This document shows, piece by piece, positions 41,999 to 52,944 of a DNA stretch of 64,000 bases. Origin of the DNA: Pezicula radicicola (Eukaryota; Ascomycota; Leotiomycetes; Helotiales; Dermateaceae); NCBI GenBank assembly GCA_003008705.1, contig PDUO01000010.1, positions 1,116,001 to 1,180,000 on the forward strand, given 5' to 3'. The notes beneath the pieces are model-generated. The model did no database searches, was not told where the DNA came from, and saw nothing but the letters and a program-made list of their open reading frames with translations. A program made the translations under genes and the position numbers. Every line of letters begins with the position of its first letter. Position 1 is the stretch's first letter.

Positions 41999-43276
41999 TT
42001 AATAAGAACCAAATATGTTGCGCTTCTTTGGCAGTACATACTCCTCCTCGTCCTCCTCATCCTCACCCAGAGTCACAACAGGGTCGTCTGAATCGGAATC
42101 ATTTGCGGGGTTGTTATGGCTGGGTGTGAAGTTTCTGGGGAGTGACTTCGGTGCTGCGGATGACGCCTTAGGTTTGGCTGGAGTAATGAAACGGAGTTCG
42201 TCTGGGGATATGTCCGCGGTCATATCATCTAAGAATCAGCTGTTAGCATCCAAGTTTTGCTTGTGTATAAGGTGGCCAAGAGAGCGGTCTAATTTGGGTT
42301 GTATAAATGGGAATATTATTACCTTCAAAGTCATCGCGACCTCTCTTTCTACCTTCAACCAATTTCTTTGAACCTTCGCCACCTTCCTTGCTGACACTTG
42401 CAGGCTTTTGAGGCTTATGACTACCGTACTGAGAGCTTTCCACAGAAGCAGCATCAACCTCATTGGCTTTGGCGTTGACCTTCAGTCTATTTGCTTCATA
42501 CTTCAAGAAGAACCATTCTTCATCTGCATCCGTTACCTGGATAGCACAGTACTCGAGAAGAGATTGGTGTCCAGTGATGCCATATTGAGCTAGGATATCA
42601 GGGCCCTTTGATTTGTTGCCATGTTTGTATCTTGCATGACTGAACAGTGCATTAATAGGCTCGAGTACTTCACTCAGCCTCTCGGAGAAGTCACACCAAC
42701 AGCACTCAAGCACGTAATATCCAGGCTTATGAACCTTGTTGATGAGCCATAAAACGAGTTGGCGGTCCCTGACATGCTTAGTTGTTGTTTCTCGGAACTT
42801 TACGGGGTTAGCAGCTGCTAGAGGGGCATTGTCGTTCTTGGATAGGGCATCATCATGCTTTTGTGCACTCGCGTTGTTGTCATCCTGATCGAGAATGTCA
42901 ACTTATTTTCGTTCCATTTCATTTTCGGACGACTTACTTTGGTGGAGGGTTTTGCTCGCTCATCGCCAGTGTAGGTCTCAAGAAGCAACTGAGTAGCCTT
43001 CCTATCGAAGATTCTATCCTCTTCCTGCCTCTTCAATCGTAATGCCTCATCTTCTTCTTGTCTCTTTGAACGTACTGCCACATCCTCTCCTTCTCTCTTC
43101 AGGCGTGCTGCTTGGTCCTCCTTCAGTCGTTCGGTATTGGTCGCCTGTTGTTCTTCCGTCAATCTCTTTCTAATTTCTTCAAACACCTGTAGTTGCGACA
43201 TTTTGTCTAAGTATGCACTGCGGATGGTCCGATCTAGAAGAAACTCGTCAAAGGAAGTCCACGCGGATTGTTGCAT
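41999..43276 (-). CDS. Orphan coiled-coil protein with CxxC-type module
   Basis: Exons 43276-42938, 42884-42323 and 42228-41999 give 376 residues. Residues ~25-100 form a charged coiled coil (RKRLTEEQQATNTERLKEDQ, LKRQEEDEALRLKRQEED). The central part (residues ~150-260) has LECCWCDFSE ... FSHARYKHGNKSKGPDIL and CAIQVTDADEEWFF. This Cys-Cys-x-Cys ... His-x3-His layout could be a zinc finger like those in other fungal orphan proteins. The C-terminus is acidic (DSDSDDPVVTLGEDEEDEEE) with a PKKRN basic end. Its 5' end lies inside a decaying tandem duplication (43234-44230). Function unknown. Confidence 0.65.
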
Positions 43277-44230
43277 GGCCTGGAACTGAGGTCGATGAAA
43301 CTTGACAATGAAAGAGGTTGACTTACAAAATCGTGTTTCAAAACAGCAGAGAAGCTTCTAGGCTCGGTGGCCCAAATTCCACTTAAATACGTAGACAGTT
43401 GTAAGAACCTAGAAGCAAATCGTCAAAGGAAGTCGGCGCTGGTTGTTATATGATGGCCCGGACTGAGGTTGACGGAACTTGATAGAAGAAGAGTTTGACT
43501 TACAAGACTGCGTTTCAGAACAAGAGAGGCAGGAAACCAGGCTCTATGACTGCGAATCCACTTGAGTTCGTAGATAGCTTTAAGAACCTAGAAGTAACTC
43601 GTCAAAGGAAGTCCGCGCAAATTGTTACATGGCACTCCCGGAACTGAGTTCGACGGAACTCGATGGCGGAAGAGCTTGAATTACATACCTTATTTCAAAC
43701 AATAGAAGAGAAGACTTCAAGCAAAATGAGCCGAACTCGCGGCGAATGTGAAGATAGTCGTCAGGAGGTTCTTGAGGTTGTTGAAGGATTTGACGCAGAA
43801 CGTTGGGCAACAGCCTGGAACCGACTTCAACGTACCAATGGTTGAAAAGCTTGAATTGCAAATCTGGATGAAGTGATAAGAGGTAGCGATCCAACTTGTA
43901 TAAGTTGGACTCTTGTCGGAGATGCGGATCGTTGACAGAGTTCGATGCAGATTGTGACGCAGTGGTCTAGAGTCTTGGAACTAAAGTCGATGAACCAATG
44001 GTCGCAGAGCTTGAATGAAAATCCGAGTATGAAAGGAAATGAGATAGCGGGCCAAGTTTTACGACCTCAGATCGCCTTGAATATGTAGTCAATTGAAACA
44101 GTGGTTTTAAGTTCCTCGGAGAACGTCGACGCACAAATTTTGATGCACAACGGGTTATAACAAAGATCGGTGTACTGGGCGAGACCTCCAATGGGAGAAT
44201 GAGATTTCAAACAGCAAATACGTCTTGAAC
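43234..44230. repeat. Decaying ~177-bp tandem repeats containing the 5' end of the 41999-43276 gene
   Basis: Each unit starts CTAGAAGnAACTCGTCAAAG (43234, 43409, 43588) and includes GGCCTGGAACTGAGGTCGAT and GAAGAGCTTGAATTACA-type blocks. Periods are 175 and 179 bp. Two further, more diverged units begin near 43800 and 43955. Unit 1 carries the functional ATG and first 15 codons of the minus-strand gene; in unit 3 the matching ATG is followed at once by TAA. So the array seems to have grown by duplicating the promoter and first codons. Confidence 0.7.
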
Positions 44231-44580
44231 TTTCCTCGAATGACTTTGGTTCTTAACAGAGCGGTGTCGGGGATTCTTTATGTGGCAAGGAGTCGGCCGC
44301 TTCAACACAAAGAGTAAACGACATAATCACGCTTGCAACCTTTCTAGCACATCCTAAAATTGACTAGATATTGCTCTCTACTTCAACCAACTTCTTCTAA
44401 AGTACAACTCCATACAAAAACCCTTCATCTCCTTGGAGACTGACAATCACTCCTACTACTACTTCCACCAAAAGAACTACTTCTCGCACCCATCAATTCC
44501 AACCTAGCAGTCTATTGCTTGACGTCTACTTCACTCGAGCTGCGCCACCACTTTGCACACATCGCAAAACCTCTTACGCC

Positions 44581-45723
44581 ATGGCTGAAGAGAGTATGTT
44601 GCGCGATCTCTTGTATGAGCACGACGAAGAGGTGAAGCAAGTGTATCGGGCGCGCTCAGAAGAGGAAAATGCAACGAAACGTAGAAAAGAGGCCGAAAAC
44701 CATTCCCTTGTAACCATCAAGCTCCTTGAAGAAAACTTCGTAGAAGAGATTGAGCAACTGCAGCAAGCTGTTGAGGAGAATTTTACGAGTATCAACGAGG
44801 TACAAGACGTCTTGGAACAAAGAATTGAGGAACTGAAGAAGACTGTCAAGGAGAATGCAAAGATAATGAAGACCAGTGTTAACAACTTCAAGGACGACAC
44901 TGCAACAAAACTTCAGCAACTGGAGACTATGTCTAAAGAGAACGCAAAGAGAGAGAATGGGGAGGCGCAAGGGGTCTTGATGGAGAAAATCCGCAATCTG
45001 GAGGACAAAGTCGAGGAACTCACCAACGCTCTTTCAAGAGTTGTGGCAAATGGGGGCCGCCATCATCAAGGAGGGTCTGTCCATGAGGAAGATGGAAGTG
45101 GTCATCAAAATGAAGAAGTGTTTGCAACCCCTCGTGCACAGTCTCCCCGAGATGAAAGCGCAGCCGATTTGGAAGTTCACCAACCTGGACCAAGTATTCA
45201 GCAACAAGGCAGTCAATTTAAGGTCAAAGAAACGATGGCAGAGAAGAGAAAGTCATTTGGTAGTAATACTGGTGGGCCAGCGACGACAAGGAAGTTTTCA
45301 AGAGAACTCAACGGACTGCAGAATACTAAAGAGTTTGCCCCCGATTATACTAAGTCTCCATATCAAGAATGGACCAACAACAAGTTAGTTAACACGGTCA
45401 ATAACCCAACCCCCAGCACACAGCCACCTTCAGAACGAACTACACGAAAATTGAAGAGAGAGCAGGGTAAGGAGGGTAAATCACAAGGCAAAGGAAGCGA
45501 TAGAGGCGGGAAGAGACGGGCAGTGGATTTAGCTAACAACGACAAGTATGAAGATCAACAACCTGCGACGAAGAAGAGAAAGGTATCCTCAGTTGATGAG
45601 GCAGATGGATCTGATTTCTCACTACCACCACTAGTGCCTTGCAAAGCACAAACCGAAAGTGAAGGAGAGAGTGATGAAGGCAGTGAGGATGACAGTGAGG
45701 ATGACAGTGAAGGAGATTTGTGA
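44581..45723 (+). CDS. Orphan coiled-coil protein with basic/acidic tail
   Basis: A single exon of 380 residues from the ATG at 44581. Residues ~5-165 form a long, heptad-like coiled coil (EEIEQLQQAVEENF, DVLEQRIEELKKTVKENAKI, EKIRNLEDKVEELTNALSRV). Then come a Gly/His/Gln-rich linker, a Lys-rich region with candidate nuclear signals (TRKLKREQGKEGKSQGKG, KKRKVSS), and an acidic end (GSEDDSEDDSEGDL). Composition suggests a nuclear scaffold-type protein; no known family. Divergent from the 41999-43276 gene across the tandem repeats. Confidence 0.65.
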   Translation: MAEESMLRDLLYEHDEEVKQVYRARSEEENATKRRKEAENHSLVTIKLLEENFVEEIEQLQQAVEENFTSINEVQDVLEQRIEELKKTVKENAKIMKTSVNNFKDDTATKLQQLETMSKENAKRENGEAQGVLMEKIRNLEDKVEELTNALSRVVANGGRHHQGGSVHEEDGSGHQNEEVFATPRAQSPRDESAADLEVHQPGPSIQQQGSQFKVKETMAEKRKSFGSNTGGPATTRKFSRELNGLQNTKEFAPDYTKSPYQEWTNNKLVNTVNNPTPSTQPPSERTTRKLKREQGKEGKSQGKGSDRGGKRRAVDLANNDKYEDQQPATKKRKVSSVDEADGSDFSLPPLVPCKAQTESEGESDEGSEDDSEDDSEGDL

Positions 45724-46517
45724 AAGAAAGATGTCAACCATTAGTAAAGGTTACTAGGCCTTTGAAGACTAGAGGCATTAGAAGTACACAGACATATGAA
45801 GGGGTAAGAAGTTGGATGGATGGATGGATAAACCTTTGAACTCTCTTTTTGGGGTCTGGATTCAGTATTATGTCAGAGATTAATGTAGTTGAATACACAC
45901 GCTCTTACAAACGTGATGACCAAGCGATCAGCCACTATTCATGACGAGATCTGCGCTACGTCCCCCTTTGATTATCTACATAAGCGAAGTCTAGAAAGTT
46001 AAGCGATGAATTTAACAAACGTACGCCGTTCTTCACCCTGTTTCTTTGGTCTGGATTTTTGAAGATCAGAGGTATTATCTATGGAAACTAGAAATTGTCT
46101 CGTATAATATCATTACTGCTACGTGACTGATTTTATAGTCTACCTTATTATCCACAATAGTCATAGGAGCATATAGCATAAAGTCTTTTGCTTATTGAGT
46201 AACCTACTTGATGTGGGTAACCGATTTAAAGCTTGCCATACTTGCTACAAAGAGCAATTTTTCTATCTGCCTAAAGATCTTAGGAACTAGCATGTTGCAT
46301 CTTTCTAGAAATTCCCTGCTTTGACACCCGTTATCTACTTAGGTAATTGAATTGAAAACTTCTCAAAAGCGCTCACTTCTTTTTATTGTGTTTCTATGAT
46401 CAGAACATCTCAAATATTCCTCCAGCTTCTTCTCTACAGTATTACCCAAGAGCAGAGCACTCCTTTATAGTCACATTGCTTATAAGATCAACTATACTTC
46501 AAACCACCAATTTCATA
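45724..46517. other. Intergenic region
   Basis: Includes a GGATGGATGGATGG short repeat (~45812-45830) and one single unit of the 18-bp minisatellite family (GAGTAACCTACTTGATGTGG at ~46197). No gene seen. Confidence 0.5.
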
Positions 46518-47518
46518 ATGTTCACACCATCCACGATCGCTACATCAAATCCACTAAATTCACACACTCTCCACGAATTGCCACCGAGCCCCCAAAAATT
46601 ACAGTATCCCTTCATCATGTCCGAAAATCGGGAAAGCTTAAGCGACCGTCTTCGTCAGTTTAACGCTCAGATGTTACAGCTACTCCAAGAACACTACCGT
46701 GAAGACCAAGTAAAACCTCGAAGGAGAGACATAGAGATTGATGCAACTCGGCACCTAAGTAAATTGCTCGAGGCTTTGGTGGTGGATATCGAAGAACTGA
46801 AGAATAGGATACAGGCATCTGGGGCGAGTGGTGGCTCTGGAGAAGCAGTCAGAGATGGAGGTGCAGCTCGGCCATCTGTACCAACAGACAAATTGAACAC
46901 GTGGAGTGACTTATTTTGGGCTGGAACTGGTACAAGTGGCGATGGGACAGGGGGACGAGGAGGAAAATTAGAATCGGCTTCTTCTAGACCACTTGTTGGC
47001 CCTCAACGCCCTCAAGGGACCTTCCCCCCTCCGGCACCAAGATCGAGAGGATTATTGTCGGTTGGAATTGATAACAACACGAGAGGACCTGGAGGAATAT
47101 CAGCATTGGCTTCTTCCAGATCTTTTGTCCACCCTCAACTCCGCGGATTCACCTTTCCACCTCGAAACTCCCAACAAGCTCCACCAATAAGCGGTATTGG
47201 ATCCATCCCACTCCAAAGTAAGTTCTGCGATTACTCCATTTCAAGAGAACTGTTCTAACTTTTGCAATAGTGCCTCCATTTCGACAAGTTCCACGATACG
47301 TAAAAAGCAATGCAATCACTATCAGCAACCAAATGGCAAAATCTCAGGGGAGTGGAAATGTGACTCCATTGTTGAGAAGATCGAGCGTTCAAACGGTCCG
47401 CAAGTCACGCTTTTTTCCAAGTTCTCCCGGGAAGGCTTTCCGAGATAGTGGAGTCACAACAAAGCATGAAGAGGAGGATGGAGGAACAGAAAGGAACGAG
47501 GAGGATGATTCAAATTGA
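46518..47518 (+). CDS. Orphan protein, Gly/Arg/Pro-rich
   Basis: Exons 46518-47217 and 47271-47518 (53-bp intron, GTAAGT ... CAATAG, phase 1) give 315 residues. The second ATG at 46617 (MSENRESLSDRLRQFNAQML) is an equally good start and would remove 33 residues. Residues ~35-100 are helical (MLQLLQEHYREDQVKPRRRD, HLSKLLEALVVDIEELKN). The rest is disordered, with an imperfect internal repeat: SASSRPLVGPQRPQGTFPPP and ALASSRSFVHPQLRGFTFPP ~47 residues later. The tail is acidic. The same general plan as the 44581-45723 protein (helix, linker, charged tail), but no clear sequence match. Confidence 0.6.
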
Positions 47519-48659
47519 GCTGGAAAGAGGCAATTCCATAGCTGGAAAGATGTACTGGGTCTGGAAGGAATAGGTAGATTGGAAAAGTACAAAGAAATTA
47601 GGGCAACTTCCGAATTTCACTTGAGCTGCGAGCCTGAATGGGCCCGGTGGATTGTTCATTTATCGGGTAGGGGCTGGAAAGAGACCTATGCCGATAAACC
47701 CCCAATCAATTAAGTTGACCGAATCAACACAGTTACGAAAACCAAATGAGCCAAATAACTAAATTGAATAAGAGGCAGTTTTAAGAAAGAGGAAACGCCC
47801 TATGTAATACGTAAAGTAAACTTTGTGTTAGCACGACTTTATAAGGCGTGCAGTGCCTCTTTACACAACATACAAACCAACTCTATCGACAGCCAAAATC
47901 GATAGAGCAACAACGGCAAATAGCCATCAATACCAATCGGTGATGATGGAGATGATGGAGATGATGGAGATGATGGAGATGAAGATGGAGAAGACGAGAG
48001 TTCCACAAAGCAGTCTCACGTACTGGCTCAAGGACGCAGCAAAGTACTTTGATAGTTAGACGAACATAGGTTTCCAAACATATGAAGTTTTTCTCTAATT
48101 CTTTCATTATATACTTGACAACAAGCACAGTACTAACAACAAACCAAATTACTTAGCTATGATTGCTTGACTTTCGTGTCTTCACCATACTCGGCGCCTG
48201 AGTAGTCGGCGCTGAGTACCTCAGTACGATCTGTTGGGGTGGTATCACTAGCATAAGCTTATTATATTGAAAGGATCCCTTCTTAGTAACAAGTCTTGGG
48301 TATACAATAATATATTCTATAGCAACCAACAATTAAGCTTGTTGTTGATAGTAGAATCGTAACAGGAGGGAAAATATTGGAGGGTATCTATCTTCTATTT
48401 CGTTTATTCTGTCTAGCTATTGCATTGTGGATGACGACTATAACTACTGTAGGTGTAGAATGTAATCTCTGGCATGAGCGAAAATAAGACGTCTGTGATA
48501 AGGCTGACTAATTGCTTTCTTCATGTCAATAGAATTTCACTGCTTAAAGATAGGGCTTAAGCCCATGTGCAGCATTGACAGACCGGGCCTTGATAGACAT
48601 CATTTGATTTGCACTAAATAGTCGCTCGCGTAATAGAATTTTGTCAAAACCGTTCTATA
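47519..48659. other. Intergenic region
   Basis: Contains the 9-bp repeat at 47945-47980 within a short ATG frame (47943-48059, 38 codons, ending LTYWLKDAAKYFDS) that might be a small gene or a lost exon. The rest, 48060-48659, is AT-rich without features. Confidence 0.45.
47945..47980 (+). repeat. Four copies of 9-bp GATGGAGAT
   Basis: A perfect 9-bp tandem repeat, in frame with a short ORF where it encodes repeated Met-Glu-Met. Because 9 is a multiple of three, copy changes would keep the frame. Confidence 0.85.
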
Positions 48660-51600
48660 TTACAATCCAACAATCCTTGCCGCATTCCCAAGATCCCTAA
48701 CCAACTGGCTTAAATTCTCCACCAGAGGAGCCAATCCCGTATTCCCAGTCGTAGAATTCCTCGTCAAGATATTAATAACGATCTCCATAACAGCCTTCGG
48801 ATTATCCAATCTCGCGATTCCAGGTGCCATATTTACATTTGGATGCTGCTGCTCTCCATTTCTGTTGGTGGGAATTGGATGAGGAGGTTCTTGGATGACG
48901 GGAATGCCGCGAGATATAGCTATGAAGCGATGTGTTTCGGGAGTTTCTTGGCCATCTAGATAGATGAGTTCGTTTTCGATGATAGAGTCGATATTAGTAT
49001 GCATATTTTGACGATGGCGAGAGCGTGATGATCCAAGTGATACCATACCATATACCCAAAGAGCCAAACTAGCGTGATACAACGCCACGGCATAGAAATC
49101 CCGGAGTTCGTTTGGTGGAACTAGGAGAGCCGCTCGAATTACCTGTCCAGCATGCCAAACTGCTTGTCTAGATTTCCGATTCTCGAACCAGGTCTTGAGA
49201 AGTGGGTAGACGCGTTGGGCTTCTTCGTTTCCTTCTTTGCCAGCGAAGAGTTGTAGTTCTTCAAATGAGACATGTAGGTTCATCATGAAGAGTTCTTGGA
49301 TCATCTTCTGCTCCGCTCGGATTCCACCAGGTAATTCTGACACTGTGATGCGGAAGTGATCTAGTAACAGGCATAGTTCTTGATGCCAGCTTGTTGAAAT
49401 AAGCCCACCGTTCCAATGCCGTTCCGTTGATTGTAATTTGAGGACGAATTCTAGTTGACGGTATTCGGCTATTAGTGACCAGATTGCGTGGAGGATTACG
49501 GAGGTGCTGTGTTGACGGTCGCTTGTGTCTTGGAATTTTGCCAAGGGACTTAGGTCGTGGACGCAATTCATAAGAGATGGAAGGCGCGTTGAGTGCACCT
49601 CTGGATTTTGGAGGTAGACATCCCTCCAGGCTTGGGCTGTTTTGGCCCGCCAAAGGGAGGTAGAGCAGGGAAGCTCAAGGGAAACTTCTGCGTAGGATAT
49701 CAAAGGTCGCACTAAAAGAGAAATCGAAGCTTGTGCATCGTGTATGAGACTATGAAATGCAAGTCTGCGATGATTAGCATGAAGTTTGTAGAACAGAGTT
49801 AGATACCAACCTCTTAAACGACTCGGCCTCAACCCATGCTCGCCATTTTCTTTCAAGCGTTTTGTTGTCATCGCCAAGCTCAGGAGTAGGTGGTGGATTT
49901 CTAGACCGTCGATAACGACCTGCTCGGCGCAGCATCTACTTGTCTTCAGTTGCTGTCCATGAAAAGAGGGCAATTGAACTTACTGTAACCAGAGGCTGTG
50001 CATGGCTTTCTGCAATTTCCATCTTGCGCTTATTACCACTCCAGAGTCCAATATCAAGCTCCAAAGCATAACACTGCATGCATTGTAACTCCCTTGTCCT
50101 GCTGTTATCATTTTCGAACTTCGCAAAGTCAGTATCAATACTTCGGGTTGATGGTTGGGAAAATCATACTAGCTTAATAACTGCCAATCGTACTGCCTCT
50201 TGAATTGCGAAGCCAAGCTTGCGGACAGTTGGTACAGTCGAAAGAACAGCTCCCGCTGCAGCAACAATTCCGTTGAACTCCGGCCGTTGGTCTCGTGGAC
50301 GATATGTGGGGAGGTGAATCCAAGAATCAGTTTTTGCCGCTTCTGACTTGAAGAAAAAATGCATAAGACTGTCCAGGAATTGGGCGGAAGGGAATGACGT
50401 GACGACACGGGGAACATTAGTTTCATGGCTGTACGTCTGTAAAAGCATGGTTAGGATACCATCTCGGGAAGATTGATCAAGCTGGTGGTCGAGTACGACA
50501 TGCGGAGGCCCACGACCCTCAAGCGATTCCATGTCCTTATGTGGCAGCGAAAGATGAGATATCTCGTTGAATCCGTGTTCTCGTTGCTCAGGTGACCAAT
50601 TCCACAGTGATTTCTGGAACGCTTCTGCACCCAAGTTAATGGTACTCCTCACATCTGGCGTCTCCTGCCCTTGAACCGGCGGTGGCGGCTCGCTATAATC
50701 TGGTAACATATTGAAGTTGAACATTGGAACCTGGTTGCTTTGTGAGCTTATCCAGTTGAAGTCTAGTTCATTGAACTCGAGGCTAGAGTCAATACTGAAA
50801 TTGAATACGTCTCGTGACGTATAGGCTTGTGGGATAAAATCTAGCTGATTAGTGTCTGCCATGGAATGGGGAGATGCAGGCATCATTATATCTCGTAGAA
50901 ATCCTGCAAGAGAAGAGTCGTCTATGTCCATCATGGAGTTTTCATTCATGGGCGCAGACTGCATAGTCAACATTGGGTCGTGCATTGGTGGTGTCGGGTG
51001 AGATGTAGGTATTGACCTCGAGCTCTGGGAGAATGTGTTGGTTCCTGGAACTTGCATGGGGAGATCCTGTTGTTGCGGGTCTGGATACTGGTATGTATCA
51101 CTCTGGCTGGATGCCATTGACATGCTTGGGCTATGTTGCATTTCTGGGTGTATCATCTGAGGCTCGGACTCTGTGTAATGTTAGCTCATTGACATTGAAT
51201 ATTGCAAGATGTCATTACTCAATTGCGCTTCTGAGCTCTGTGACCTTTGTGAGCTATTACCCTGCTTCCCGTGAGCTGGTGGGAAAGTGCAAGGAATTCC
51301 CTTCTGGCGGCATCGCGTGCAAGGCTTTTCATGCCCACACCTCAATTTCGCCGAAGCACAGGCCGAGCAAGCCTGGGCGACTCTCTGCAACTGTGGTGAC
51401 GACAATTGTTGCTTTTTGGGATCTTTTTTGTCACTACTGTGACTTGTTGCATGGCGCTTCAAAAGGTCACTAGGTAGAGATGAGCATCTCACTGCATAAA
51501 TGGAGGTGTTCCCTCTTACGCTCTAGCAAAGTTCTTTCCACAAGTAGAGCAAGAGAAGGGCTTTTCTCGTGTGTCTTGAAGAAGGTCAGTACACTTGTGT

Positions 51601-51780
51601 ATATAGGCACGGGAGGATATACTGACGAGAACGATAATGCCTGGCAAGATGATCTACTCGGCTGTAGTTTCGTTTACAGACGTTACACACAAAGGGGTTG
51701 CTCTTCTCGTTTTCCGTGACAGCTGGTGAGACCTGTGAATGTTCTTGCCCGGGCATGTACTGGTTCAGGTTCTCTGTCAT
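48660..51780 (-). CDS. Transcription factor with C2H2 pair, Zn2Cys6 cluster and fungal TF domain
   Basis: Exons 51780-51627, 51574-51520, 51469-51219, 51170-50170, 50118-49984, 49935-49811 and 49764-48660 give 941 residues in frame. Two C2H2 fingers lie near residues 31-77 (FVCNVCKRNYSRVDHLARHY, then H-TREKPFSCSTCGKNFARAD and LLKRHATSH). A Zn2Cys6 cluster follows at ~100-130 (ACSACASAKLRCGHEKPCTR, then CRQKGIPC). After a Gln/Pro/Met-rich linker comes the fungal-specific TF domain (LQCMQCYALELDIGLWSGNK, RKMEIAESHAQPLVT). The whole plan is a known fungal class with two DNA-binding types. The splice joins were set by rebuilding the fingers. Divergent from a P450 at 52945, so it may regulate it. 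Confidence 0.88.
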
Positions 51781-52944
51781 TGTCAACAGGCTTGAGGCAG
51801 TGGAGCTGGCCCAACCTGACTAGATGGGTCAAGTGAAGCACGAGCCAGGATATCAGTAAGAATGGCGCCAGATGAGGGCATTCGTGGAGATCGTGGGTGA
51901 GATTTAAGGCGGTGTATAGGTGTTGACGAGGCAGAGTTCGAAATGTCGTTGAGTTAAGGGCTAAGGAAAGGATCTACGCGTGTTCCAGAATGAGATATTG
52001 CAGGGGTTAAGCGGGGTATTGTAACGAGCACCAAGCAGAGAGAGCAAAGAGCCAAGCAACATCACATGATTGTCGGCAATTGACCCCAACCAGGCTGCTC
52101 GCTTTGGGGGGGTCCGGAAGTTGTGGACACATCAAGCTAAAATGCGGGCCCGGTGCTAAATAGCCACAAGTGGGTGGAAGACCTTGAAGGCGACGACGCC
52201 TTGAACGACGCTAATAATGTACAGAGGACAGGCATACAATCAATCATTGAACTTGCAAAGCTAAACACCAACAAAGAGACGTGCTTACGTATTTCCATCC
52301 GAGAAGCGAAGGAGACCTCGCTTAATTAACCTAAGGGAAAGAGGGATCCTACGACGGCTTCAAAGGTGGCGCATTACCAATCCTTCTTCCGTCATCATGC
52401 GCTCTTTCAAGGCGTACCTCCATATTGCTTAGAGCCAATTCCATGGGCTCTATTACCTATCTATGACAATGGTTTACTGTAGACAGGTAGTCTTTGTTGA
52501 AGCAAGGACTTCAACCGTTTTATTTTCTTCGACTACGATAAGCTCTTACAAGGGCGACTTCAGAGTTCGGACGAAACAAAGGACCCACCAGGCCTAGGTA
52601 AGCAGTTTTCGACTCAGAGGATTCTAATCGCCGAACCCATCAAATCTAAACACAAAGCTCTTATCATCACCACACCATTTGCAATATTTAACATGTTTAG
52701 TCGTAAGCTGTCAGATATTGAAAATGTGGCAGGTTACCGCCGACTTCCATATTGCGGCACAGCCTACTGCTTTCGTTTTGTGGGCCAATCATCGTCCATA
52801 ACAGGACATAGGACCGGGTGTCCGGATCCACGGCGACGTTGCTCAGTTCTTTCACCGCAGATGAAACAAATCTACCAATGCAATAAATATCGTGATTCCC
52901 CCTGGCAAAAAAATCTCTTGGGTTTAACGGCGTAAACAAAGACG
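51781..52944. promoter_or_regulatory. Divergent promoter region, TF / P450
   Basis: 1.16 kb between the TF start (51780, minus) and the P450 start (52945, plus). I did not find a clear paired CGG site, but sequences such as GGGGTCCGGAAG (~52108) are candidates for a Zn2Cys6 protein. No gene inside. Confidence 0.4.
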
